This document shows positions 20,201-32,200 of a stretch of DNA of 64,000 nucleotides, in pieces. This DNA is from Zoroaster sp. YZ-2022. Taxonomy: Eukaryota > Echinodermata > Asteroidea > Forcipulatida > Zoroasteridae. The DNA is taken from positions 1,570,574 to 1,634,573 of the forward strand of contig CM055827.1 of assembly GCA_029582265.1 (NCBI GenBank), given 5' to 3'. Within the stretch, counting starts at the first letter, position 1, and each line of letters opens with the position of its first letter. Made by a program: the position numbers and the translations under genes. The notes below the pieces were generated by a model. That model saw only the letters and a list, made by a program, of their open reading frames with translations, was not told the DNA's origin and made no database searches.

Positions 20201-23200
20201 ATAATCAACTCAAATTATCTTTAGGATAAGCATGCATGTCTATTCAAACGTTGAAATTCTTTTTGGGTGGTTTCAGATATTAAAAAAAAATTACAACCAT
20301 TAGAAAAACTGCTAACGTGACGGTAGGAAAGTGGCCTCCTTTATTGTGTTTTATGTCTTATTGTAGTGGTGTTATTCTGTGACATAAACAGTGAATTATT
20401 TGGTTTGTATCCCCTAATAAAATGCAACACAAAATTCAGGATTTGCTATTCAAAATTAACATTACATAAACACAAATATTTCTCCTTAAAACATTTGCTG
20501 TACAAATTTTGTTAATGAAATTGTTCCCAATTCCATCAGTCATCTAGAATAGAATCATTTTATTGGCAACCACTAAAGAAGAAAACAAAGCTGGATTAAT
20601 TACAATGTTTAAAACCTTTTACACACACAATAAAGCAATTAGCCAAATAAATAATTAATGACTTGCGTAAAAAGAAATTCCTTTAACCCTCCTACTATTA
20701 CTAGCGTCAAAATCAGTCAAAATGTTGATATACTTCCCAAGGTATATCTAGTGCACTTAAAAGTCAAACATTGTCAAACCTTACATGTAGTAAGTACATT
20801 TACAGGTCAAAATGAGTTGACTGTTTTTGACTGGTAAAAGCATTGTCTGGTATTGTTCAGGGTGGTCAAAATGACAGTAAAAACCAGTCAAAAATGCCCC
20901 TGTGTGCACATTTGGGTCAACACTCAAAACAGACAGTAGACTGGTTTTGATCTCTATAGCTACTTTCCACTAAAGTGCAGCTATAGTAGGAGGGTTAAAA
21001 GCATACTACATGAAACCAAACAAAAGTGTAAAATGTTGAAATGTAAAGACTGTTTCTTTCCTTTCCTAAGAAATGGCAACATCCAAGCTCGTAGGATTCG
21101 GATGGTTGAACCAGTACAGGTGCCTATGTATCAGGGTGTAGTTTGCTCAATGAAAGAATCCTTCGGCTTTATTGAAAGAGCTGACGTCGTTAAAGAGGTA
21201 CAGTAGACCATACATTATTTGTGCTAATTGGCAATCATTGAGATTTCTTTTCCCCCCCAGACCACCTTCACCACTTTTGATGAACATGTATAATACATCA
21301 GTGTTTCCCCTGACTGATAATGAGAGTGAGGTGGTATTGTCGTAAGAAAACAAAGGAAGTGCACTAAAAGACTCGTCAGTACCTTGAAATGAGAAAGAAA
21401 GAAGGATAAAAACTCACAATTTAACACAAAATTCAATAGGTAAAACTTGTAGCTTTGCATGGTGAGGATGATAAGTAAGACTAATTGCGGTGACACCATG
21501 TGGAATCTCAATTGAGTAGTAATTAGTTCTGAAAAGAACTGGGGGTACAACTTGACGTTTCGATCAGTATGCTCTGATCGTCCTCAGGAGAATGCCGGAC
21601 TCTGGAAAAGTCTCACAGTTTCCTGCCTGCGCGCCTCAACGAACTAATCCTCCAGCATCCATTCATGGGATGATCCTCCAGCAGTCTACTTAAGCAGCAG
21701 CATTTTCCAGAGTCCGGCATTCTCCTGAGGACGATCAGAGCATACTGATCGAAACGTCGAGTTGTACCCCCAGTTCTTTTCAGAACTAATTACTACTCAA
21801 TTGAGATTCCACATGGTGTCACCGCAATTAGTCTTACTTACAAAATTCAATGTTTTCCATTTTCGATTTTTTTTTTTCCCCCCTAGATTTTCTTTCACTA
21901 TAGTAGCTTTACTGGTGACATCAATGAGTTACTACTAGGAGATGATGTGGAGTTTGAAGTTGGCTTCAGAAATGTAAGAATCTAAAGTATTTTTTTTAAA
22001 TTCCACCTGAATAACCTTCTTGTATTAACAATTTGTGTTCTTTTTATACCAAATCTATAACTATATACTCCCTAGGGAGCTTAGATGGTTCCAGGAATGA
22101 AAATAAAATTACCACAAATACCAGGGATAACTAGAGCTCAGGTGTTTGTTAGAACAAACACACGTTGTTCGTGTCAACTTCCGGTTCGATCAAATTATCA
22201 TCGATGATGTCAATCATATTTTGAAAAGGTGTATCATCTTTTATTATAACAATATCAATTTCATATTCAAAAGACATCAATTTTGCGTGAGAATATGTTG
22301 AATTTGAACTTCCTGTTTAGACCAGAAGTAAATGTCAGATCAGGTGATTTTAAGGTCATTTATATGACACAATAAAACTTCCTCATGATCATGAAAAAAT
22401 AACATTGGTACCTGCTTTGGTTCAATATCTGAGATAGGGGGCGCTCTGAACATTGATGACGTCACCAAACATATTTTTTTAAAAGATAAGATGTCACTAA
22501 TCACTTTATTCACATAAGTCATATTCAAATTTCCTATGGTTTTTGAGATTACTATTATTATTTTCTAAACCCGCCGCCAGAGGGCGCTGTGATAGGTGAT
22601 GACGTCATCAGTCACATTTTTGAAAAGGTCACATGTCAATAGTAATTTCGTCCACGAAAGGCATGCCCAAGTACCATATCATGGACTCTATATAAGTGCT
22701 TCAGAATATTTTTTCACTTAAACTTCCGGTTTCGACTGGAAGGGGAGGTTAGATTGGGTCATGTCTGTGTACGAAATGTCACTTAATTCATGATCTGTAA
22801 AATGATGCAAAGATTGTGTAAATACCTTTTGTGGTTCATGAGATATGATTTTTTGAAATATTAAAATTGGATTTTAGTGTATTTCGATATCTGATGACGT
22901 CACCACGACAACTTTACATGAAACTATATGTCATAACGTTATTCACAACTACATGTTATGGTCTAAGTATGTGTCAAGTTTGAAGGCTCTGTGAACTTTG
23001 GACTTTTGTTCGATAAGTCTCATCGAGAAGGAGGAGAAGAAAAAAAACCAGAACAATTTCAAAGTGGTGTTCGCGCTGTCGCACGAACACCTAATTATAA
23101 TGTACATAAGTTTGAGGCCTTCAGATTTTAATTATGTCCTTTCTAATTTTAATCAAACAGTTGCCCCTCAGACAGAAATATTTTAAAGGATACCAAGTTA

Positions 23201-26200
23201 TTTGTGTAATGGTTTTAAATTTAATATTGACGTCATCTTCATCTTGTATTTGATCAGGACAAAGAGGTTGCAGTCAACATCAAGAAGCTTCCCACTGGCA
23301 CCGTCATCTTTGAAGATATCAGCGAGAAAGCACAAGAGGGCAGTATTACTAAAGTCATCCCTCGTTTTACCACCAAGAAAACCAACGATCCGTTCCCTGG
23401 AAAACTAATCTATGTGCTCGATGATGGAGGGTATGAAATTAAAATAATCATTATAATAATCATTTTGTTTCATTTAGTTCTAATAAAGTATGGATGCATT
23501 TACAGACATTTTACCCATGGGGTAAAATCCTTTTAACTAGGTCACATGATCACATTATTCATCTCATCATATTTGATATGCACTGAAGTTTATCATTTTA
23601 ACTGTTTATTTTCTTCATTAAACCGCAATGAAAATGTGATTTGCATCAAATGTTGGTTGAAACAAGAAACCATCTCGGTTGACAGTGACGATTAATTTTA
23701 TGACAAATTTTATGATGATTAAATATTCCAGGAGCACAATATGTTTGATCCTGAAGCTTATCACTTAAAGACAGAAGAGAAAATATTCTAACTATATTTC
23801 TTTTATTCCTGAGTTCTTTCTGCTACACCATGTAATACAGCAGACTGTAATCTCTTCTTGGAAGAAGTTGTGGCTCTGAGAAGAGCCGGTTGGTTTATTT
23901 TCAATGTTTTGACTAGTGTGCTCGAGCCGGAGACTGTCTCCTGATGACGGCTAGAGCACACTAGTCGAAACGTTGAGAATAAACCAACCGGCTCTTCTCA
24001 GAGCCATCACTTCCTCCAAGAAGAAATTACATGGTGTACCCGCAAGAACTTGACAATATCTATCTCCACCATGCAAAGCTTCAAATCCTACGTCATATAT
24101 TTCTTGCCTTTGACAGAAAACGTGAGTTATCATACGGAGACAAAGATCTACTCCATTCTTACACGCTCTGTGTGGGGGACATCATCAAGTTTAACATCGC
24201 TACTGATAAACGAGACCATCTACAGAGGTCCACTAATCTAGAACTCTCTGAGACGACATTCAAGGAAGGCAAAGAAGTCAGAGAAACTGTAAGTTTCTTT
24301 GAAGCTTCTAATAAATTTTTAAAAATAATTAATTAAAAACAAATCCATTAAAATGGTTGACCTTGATTGTTTTCTATTGAATTTTTTTCTTGTTTTTCTT
24401 GTTTGCAGAAAACCTGCCACTAAATAAATTCGTAATTTTTTCTCATCATAACTAAACTGTTTTTCTTCCTGAGTTTTTATACTGTACTAAAACTGTATAT
24501 CTGTATCTGTAATTCCTCACAAGTTTTAAAGTAACTTTGACCTTTGTCATTTCATCTTTTGACCCCTGACCTGACCAGGGTATCATAGCAGCAGTCAAAG
24601 ATGGCTTTGGTTTCATTAAGTGTGTTGATAGAGATGCAAGGATGTTCTTTCACTTCAACGAAATGCTTCATACTGTAAGTAAAAACAAATTAAAATATGT
24701 GTTATTGCATTATTTTTTGATGGAGACCTCTCAGCATAATATGAATTTCAATATTGGATTGTACTGAATTGTTTTGTTTTCTTTTTAGGTAAGTTTTTTT
24801 TTTACTGGGTTGTTCCACTTTTTGAAAAATGTTTCCTTTTGACAGAATTAATCTCAATTTGCATTTGGAGGAGGTTATCCAAAACTGCCCCTGCTTACTC
24901 TGTTCTTTAACCAGTTCACGTCGGAGGCTGTGTATACACGCAATTTTTTTTTGGACAGCGGATCGGAGAGCGTCTAAACACGCCACAGGATTCTCGGGAA
25001 TATTTGTATAGATTCCCGGTCGACGTGGCAACGAGCCATAAGCATACGGTGGAAGACGTGGTCTCCCCGGTCACGCTCTGGTGAGCACCATTGGTCGTGT
25101 TTGTGCGGTAAAAATAAACCCGCCACGGGGTTCGGAAAAACTTTTTTATTCCCGGTGCGAACTGGTTAAGCAACAAACAACATAAATTAAAGAAGAATTT
25201 GTTAACTCAACATATTTTGTCTTTGTATAGAAAACAACTTTGACGGGTTTCTGTTATTTTGTCTACAGGGTGATATCCATATATCTGATGAAGTAGAATT
25301 CTCTGTAATGTCAGTAAGTAACTAACCAAGTTTTATATATCTATGTTGATGGTTTCTTCTTGCAAAAGTGTACAAAAAGAAATTCAATTTCACTAAGAAG
25401 TGGAGTTGTAGACTCTCAACAGGTTGCGCAGTGGAGTCGGGCGCGGCAAGATGGCCATGCATCAGTGGGGTCTCTCTGAAGACACAGATACATCATGTAG
25501 TGCCCCGGAGCAGACAATGGCACATCTATTGCAATGCCCACTGTCAGGCAACACAACCATTCTTGACCCGACAGAGTACATCACCCTGGCAAAGCGATGT
25601 ATCCAGCAATGGAAAATGACAATTTAATTGGACTCGATGAAGAAGAACTAAGAATATTATGAAATCAAATCAAAAATCTTTGAGGACTTCTAACTAGTTC
25701 TCCAAGATAAACAAGGATGTTATTGCCAATTTGACGGTCCTCTAATTACCTTGTAAAGCACTGATACATTAATCTTGCTTCAGTTACATGTTCTTTTCTT
25801 TGCGCCAAAAAAAATACTTTAAACATAGTTCAGGAATAGAGACTACCGACTAACAACTAACAGCTACCTTAACAAATTGGTTTGAAATATACTACTCAAA
25901 ATAATTTAGGGAACACCGGATTTTTAACATTTTAACAAATGTTCCATAAACCGGGATTTTCATTTGCAACCCCCTCTCTCTTTCAGTAGTCATGTCATGA
26001 AATGTGTAATCACTACATGCGTCCTTTATCATCTGTTTCATGGTGCAGTTGTTTTTCATCAATTCTGTGAAACGTGTTTATCTGAAATAAATAATCTTGC
26101 TTTAACTGAGATTATTCCGGTGTTCCCTAAATTGTTTTGAGTAGTATAGTTTATCCTTAACCCATATCCGCCTAACCATGTAAACACACAAAAGACTGCA

Positions 26201-29200
26201 TGTGCCTAAGCCCCCGCACAGAGATACATTGTTTTTGCACACAATCAGAAAGATTCCTTATTTAGAGAATATTACAATCACTGACACAGACACATTATAT
26301 ACTGATGGAAAGAGGAGAACATGCACTTTATTATGATGTCAGACTTGTCTAATTTCATATCTATAATCATGAAATACAGTCATCGGAAAAACGTAGTAAA
26401 TTGGAATTGGACAAAAACACGTAACGGAAAATCACGTAGGTCAGCGTTTGTAGCGTTTTACATATCTACGGGTTATCACGTAGATCGGCGGATATGGGTT
26501 AAACGTCTTTCTCTTCTTAATTGAACAGGACCCAACTCAGCCTCAGCGACAGATTGCGACAAGAATCAAGCAACTACCCAAAGGCTCTGTCACATTTCAG
26601 ATTGTACTTCCTGAGCGTCTGAAAGGAATAGTGGACAAGTTGCCGGATAATCTGGTCAGTATATAGGATTCTCGACTAAAATTGGCTGCCGATAAAACCT
26701 AGTCCTGTATGGAGCTGATGATATGGTTATTCAGGAATGTTTATGTAATAGCCTGGTAATCATGTGTAATTATAACTGTAAATCAATATATATATCAATA
26801 CTAACCCTGTGTGGAAAAATATATCGTATTTTATTTTGTATCTTCTTGTGTGTTTTGGGGAGAAATGTATCAAATTTGCTTATTTTTACTGTAATATTTA
26901 TACAATTATTGCATCTCTAGAGGCAGTGGCTGGACTTTGCTTTATGCTGGTCCGGAATGGAGAAGTAAGGCGACTCCTTCCCTCCACTAGCCTGGGTATT
27001 CACCTTGGGCAAGTGATAGCACACCCTAGCCTCCCTACCTGGGTAATGGTGTTTATCGGCGGTTCTGTTTAATCAACTCGGCGACAGCTCCGGCCAACGG
27101 CAGTAGGATCATTCTTCACTGCGGCCTACCAGCTATGGTCTGAAATAGTAGGGGAGGCGGACTTCTGTAGCCTTGGATGGCAATCTGCCTAAGAGAGGGA
27201 AACTCTGATATAAAACCTACGACCCGAGGACCTCACTGTCACCGTCCCAGCTTGCTGGGCCATGGCAGATGAACCTTGAGTGTAAAGGGTGGGGCCAGTT
27301 CTGCGCACACTGTACTCCACCTTAAAGCTCCATTGCGCAGGCACGAAGGCATACGTCCACACCTTCTACCAACCATTCCAGGTCCTGTAACGATGGGAAA
27401 GGGGCAAAAACGGCAGGTGGAAGATGTCACTGGAAGCCGCAGTCCCAATCCTGCATGCAGGCGGCTCAGGAGTATGGGTCGTCTGTTGTTGACCTGGAGG
27501 CGACAGCATCACCCGGCAGCACCCTGAGCGACCAAGCAGCCTTCTCTTTAGGGACAGCACTGCTTGCTCCACATGGAGAGGGGCCTAGAAAAGGTGGCCT
27601 AACCAAAGCTCGTCTCCTCACCTTCCAGTTGGCTTGCCGCAGTCAACGGGCATCTTCATTGCGGTCGAAAAACACTACCGAAGGAAAGGTGTCTCTCACT
27701 CACCTTAAACAGTGGGAAAAAACTTCAACTCACATGCTGGAACATCAGGACCATGCTAGATACAGTTGACAGCGGTCGCCCTGAGCGACGCTCTGCCCTC
27801 ATTGCACATGAACTTCAAAGACTGAATATCGACATCGCTGCTTTCAGTGAAGTCCGCTTTTCAGAGGAAGGCATCCTTAAGGAACACGGTGCTGGTTATA
27901 CCCTTTACTAGTCAGGCAAACCAAAGGCAGATAGATGCCTTTCGGGTGTTGGTTTCATGATCAGAGACTCCATCACTTCCAGACTTGTAAACCTACCCAC
28001 TGGCCACTCTGACCGCATCATCTCCATGTGCCTCTCACTACAAAACAAGCAACACGCTACACTCTTCAGTGTGTACGCCCCAACCCTTCAAGCGGAACCT
28101 GCAGACAAAGACAAGTTCTATTCCGATCTGCGCGGTCTCCTACAGCGCACTCCAGCGGATGACAAGGTTTTCATACTTGGTGATCTCAATGCCAGAGTGG
28201 GCCAAGATTCAGATACCTGGAAAGGAGTACTCTCCATAGTACTCTCCGGATTCTTCTCCATAGACTGGTATCCACTATCGCAGAGGAACACCTTCCAGAA
28301 AGCCAATGTGGTTTTAGAGCCGACAGGGGCACTACAGACATGGTGTTTGTCCTCCGCCAGCTCCAGGAGAAGTGTCGAGAGCAAAACAAAGGACTGTACG
28401 TGACTTTTGTGGACCTGACCAAAGCGTTCGACACTGTGAGCAGAAAAGGACTTTGGCAAATCCTGGAACGTTTAGGTTGTCCCCCAAAGTTCCTCAACAT
28501 GATTATCCAGCTCCACGAAAACCAGCTTGGCCAGGTCAGACTTAGTAATGACCTCTCGGAGCCCTTCCCCATCATCAATGGAGTGAAACAGGGCTGCGTT
28601 CTCGCGCCGAGTCTCTTCAGTGTCTTCTTTAGTATGATGCTCCAGCAGGCAACTGCCGACCTTGACGATGATGACGGCATCTATATCCGATACCGAACGG
28701 ACAGCAGCCTGTTTAACCTGAGGTGCCTGCAGGCCCGCACGAAGACAATGGAGCAGCTGATCCGTGAGATGCTGTTCGCTGATGATGCCGCTCTCGCTGC
28801 CCATTCAGAGTTAGCCATACAGCGCATCACATCCTGCTTTGCAGAGGCCGCACAGCTTTTTGGACTAGAAGTCAGCCTGAAGAAGACTGAGGTGCTTCAC
28901 CAGCCCGCACCCCATGATGAGTACCGTCCTCCCCACATCTACATTGACGAGATAGAACTGAAAGCAGTCCACCAGTTTACTTACCTGGGGTGTACCATCT
29001 CCTCAGACGCCAAACTCGATAAAGAGATCGACAGCAGACTAGCCAAAGCAAATAGTGCCTTCGGCAGACTGTACAAGCGAGTGTGGAACTACAAGCACTT
29101 GAAGAAAGGCACCAAGATCAGTGTGTACAAAGCTGTCGTGTTGACCACCCTCCTGTACGGTTCCGAATCATGGGTCACTTACCGACACCACCTGCGACTT

Positions 29201-32200
29201 CTCGAGCGCTTCCATCAGCGCTGCCTCCGTTCTATCCTCGGCATCCACTGGAGTAATTTCGTCACCAATGTCGAGGTCCTTGTGCAAGCGGAGGCCACTA
29301 GCATCGAGGCCATGCTGCTGAAGACCCGACTACGTTGGGCAGGACACATGTTCAGAATGGAAGACCACCGCCTGCCCAAGATTGCTCTGTACAGCGAGCT
29401 GTCCTCTGGACACCGCAACAGAGGGGCGCCCAAGAAGAGGTTCAAAGACTGCCTCAAGGCTTCCCTTAACGCCTGCCAAATCGACTTCCATCACTGGTCT
29501 ACATTGGCTGCTGATCGCACGGAATGGAGACGCACCGTCCACCAGGCTGTCTGCTCCTTTGAAGACAATCGAAGAGCCAGACAGCAAGACAAAAGGAACA
29601 GGCGGAAACAGCGCAGCAGCACGGCCCCTGGTACCATCTCCGACCAGACCTTCATCTGCGGCCGCTGTGGCCAGACCTGCTGGTCCCGCATCAGGTTTGT
29701 CAGCCACCAGCGAGCCTGCAGCAGACGTGGTCAATTGCCGTCCTAGATCTTCGTTTGCGAAGCCAGGCCAAAGAAGAGATTGCATCTCTATAATTACCTT
29801 TTGATGCTAACCATCCACTTTTCTGTCTTTAACTGTTCAAAACAAATGCCTTGTGGAGTGGTATTTTCTGCTATTATGAGAGAGTGTCATCTCAATTTGT
29901 CTGCCAATCATTGTTGGTCGTATACAAAAATGACCAGCTCAATAAATATTAAATGACCTGGCTCTGCTTTTTGTACCTTCATCTTTTGTGTTCATTTCAC
30001 ACTTGACTTACTTCTGCTTACTCTTGCGTTTGTGTTCCGTCCCATTTTGCCTTAGAGAAAGAACCTGCTAGGTTCGAAACTTAAGGCTAATAACAATTAT
30101 TTTACAATAAATAATAAGAAAATTTGTTCAGTGCAAAATGCAGTAAAAAACCGCCTCAAATCGCTTGACAAATGTTCAAAATACAAGAAAATTCTTAAAA
30201 TACATCAAAAATATGAAACAGGTAAAAGCAAGCTCCTAGCAATAGGTAATAATATACTGGAACAAGTTAAAAACCATGTATTTATAAAAATAAAAATAGG
30301 CAGAAAATGTCATACAATTATAAATTACTCAGTAAAACATTGCTTGAATAGGTGCGTCTTGTGATGACTTTTAAACTGTGATCAAAACTGTGATCAAAAC
30401 TGTAATCAGTGATAAGACCTGACCTTTGACAGATTCTTATTACTAAAGTTCACTAAACATTTATTATTTATCAACAGTGGGGGCGTAGTCCAGGTAAAAA
30501 TCGTGACCATACTCCTGAGTTGGGTGTGATTCATTACCAAGACAATGGAAAAGAGATCTCTATCAAGTTTCATGCCAAGGATACGGATGTTCGTGTCCCT
30601 CCAGATGTTAGAGATGAGGTAGATAACATTTGCGTTTTTAAAAAATCCCTCCCCCTCATACACCAAGTAATTGCCAAATGTTCGGTTTAGGAGTAATTAA
30701 GTGCCCAAATTAATTTATGATAGGAGATGCCATAGAAACCATGCTTCTCACAATTATTTTGAGAAGTGTGTCATGTAAATGCACTTTCTTTCCCTCCCTC
30801 AAGCAAAAACAGGAATGTTTTGATGAAAGGAAAATTGCCAGTAAACTAACAAACAAACATGGGCGATATATCTCTTTAAGCATTCTGTACGTTAATTTAT
30901 AATAAAATCATACTGGCAAGTTGTACTATGCCACTTTTATGAAAGCAGGACAACAAAAATTCAAGACGCTGTAACTGTCTTGTTCTCTTAGGTTGAATTT
31001 AATATAGCCGAGGTGAAACGTGACAAATCTCGCTTGGCTGTCTCTGTTGTCGTCTTGAACCGTGGTGCTAAGACTGATAAACAAGGCTACATTGCTGTAC
31101 TCAAGGAGAGCTTTGGATTCATTGAAACTGCTGAACATGATCATGAGGTTTTCTTTCACTACAGGTAAGGGGGTTTAATCACCAGTACTGAGATGTGAAT
31201 AGTCTTGGATCAAGGCATCTGTGGCTGTTTCATTATTCATGACATGGAGGACTTCCACAGATTTCTTGGACATCTATCTATTTCTTAACTTTTTTTAGCA
31301 TATTCACCCTGAACAAAGCTAAAAGCCACTCAAGGTACAGGGCTACAATAGAAGAAAAAAGTAAATAGACTCAGACGAGCTGAATGTGGGAATTGAGATT
31401 CCTCTTGAAACAGGATAGATCATAGGATGGAGGGAAATATGCACCAGGCAAGGAATTCCAAAGAGATGCAGCATTGTTTTTCCACTGAAACCAAACAGCG
31501 ATTGTGTTTTAATGATTGTTACATTTATACGGGTGACAGGGCATATGAATATATAAACGTCCATACACATTTCAAGTAATGCCATGTGTGCCATAGGTGT
31601 GTCCTTTGGAACATGATTTTCTTACTTTCGCAAATGCCCTTAAACTTCCAAAATATAGATGTTTATGTGAAACACAACACGACTATTAAAACAAAATTAC
31701 AATGAGAAGAGATGGAAATACTACCATGGCTCAATTAACTGGCTGCAATTTAATATTTGCATTTTAATAATTGTTTTTCATTTATTAACAATCCTTCTTA
31801 GTTTCAAACCAAGACTAACAAATCTGCACCTGACTAACTTCTGTCCACTCTTGTGTTGAAGTCTTTGTGAATGTCTGTAAATCATCCATTTCGCTTTTGA
31901 GAAAGAACCTGCTAGGTTCAAAAGAAAGGCCAATAACTACTATTTTGCAAATCTGAAGGTTTTGAGACTCTTGAAAATAATTTAATCTTTTTTATGGAAC
32001 AAATGTCTCCCTTTTTCTCAATATCGTAGCTGTATTTTTGCACATGGTGTTTACTAGAAATTTGCTCATTTATAAAATAAAACAAAATATCCGATTTTGT
32101 CTTTCTTGTTAGTGAATTTTCTGGTGACGTGAATGACATCGACATTGGAGATGAAGTGAGTTATTCTCTTATCAGGAAAGGACCTAAGATCAGCGCAGAG

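Larger units (their letters stand above)
21455..21843. mobile_element. Foldback element with hammerhead-like cores (copy F2)
   Basis: Arms of about 132 bp (21478-21609 and 21703-21834) are nearly perfect reverse complements with a roughly 93-bp loop. The outside carries the TTTGCATGGTG and GCGGTGACACCATGTGG modules shared with F1, F3 and the 14.2-kb array. The inner arms carry a hammerhead-ribozyme-like segment in opposite orientations. In CSDE1 intron 8, ending 43 bp before the exon at 21887. Confidence 0.85.
26920..29778 (+). mobile_element. Non-LTR (LINE) retrotransposon with 12-bp target duplication, internally deleted
   Basis: ATTGCATCTCTA at 26908-26919 is repeated exactly at 29779-29790. 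The insert has a 5' leader (26920 to about 27740), an APE-type endonuclease part, and a reverse transcriptase. It ends in CCAGGCCAAAGAAGAG without a poly(A) tail. The segment between endonuclease and RT is missing. Inserted in CSDE1 intron 14, same orientation as the gene. Confidence 0.88.

Noticed and set aside
25424..25627. A stand-alone small gene ([15 protein letters not shown]...)
   Set aside because: The motif order is that of the C-terminus of LINE proteins, so it was recorded as a retrotransposon fragment.
27239..27769. Overlapping short ORFs in the LINE 5' part
   Set aside because: They conflict with each other and show no recognisable domain. The only recognisable protein in the LINE starts with the endonuclease at about 27735.
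29215..29785. Antisense ORFs over the LINE RT (80, 151 and 66 codons)
   Set aside because: Shadows of the high-GC RT frame with no recognisable domain.
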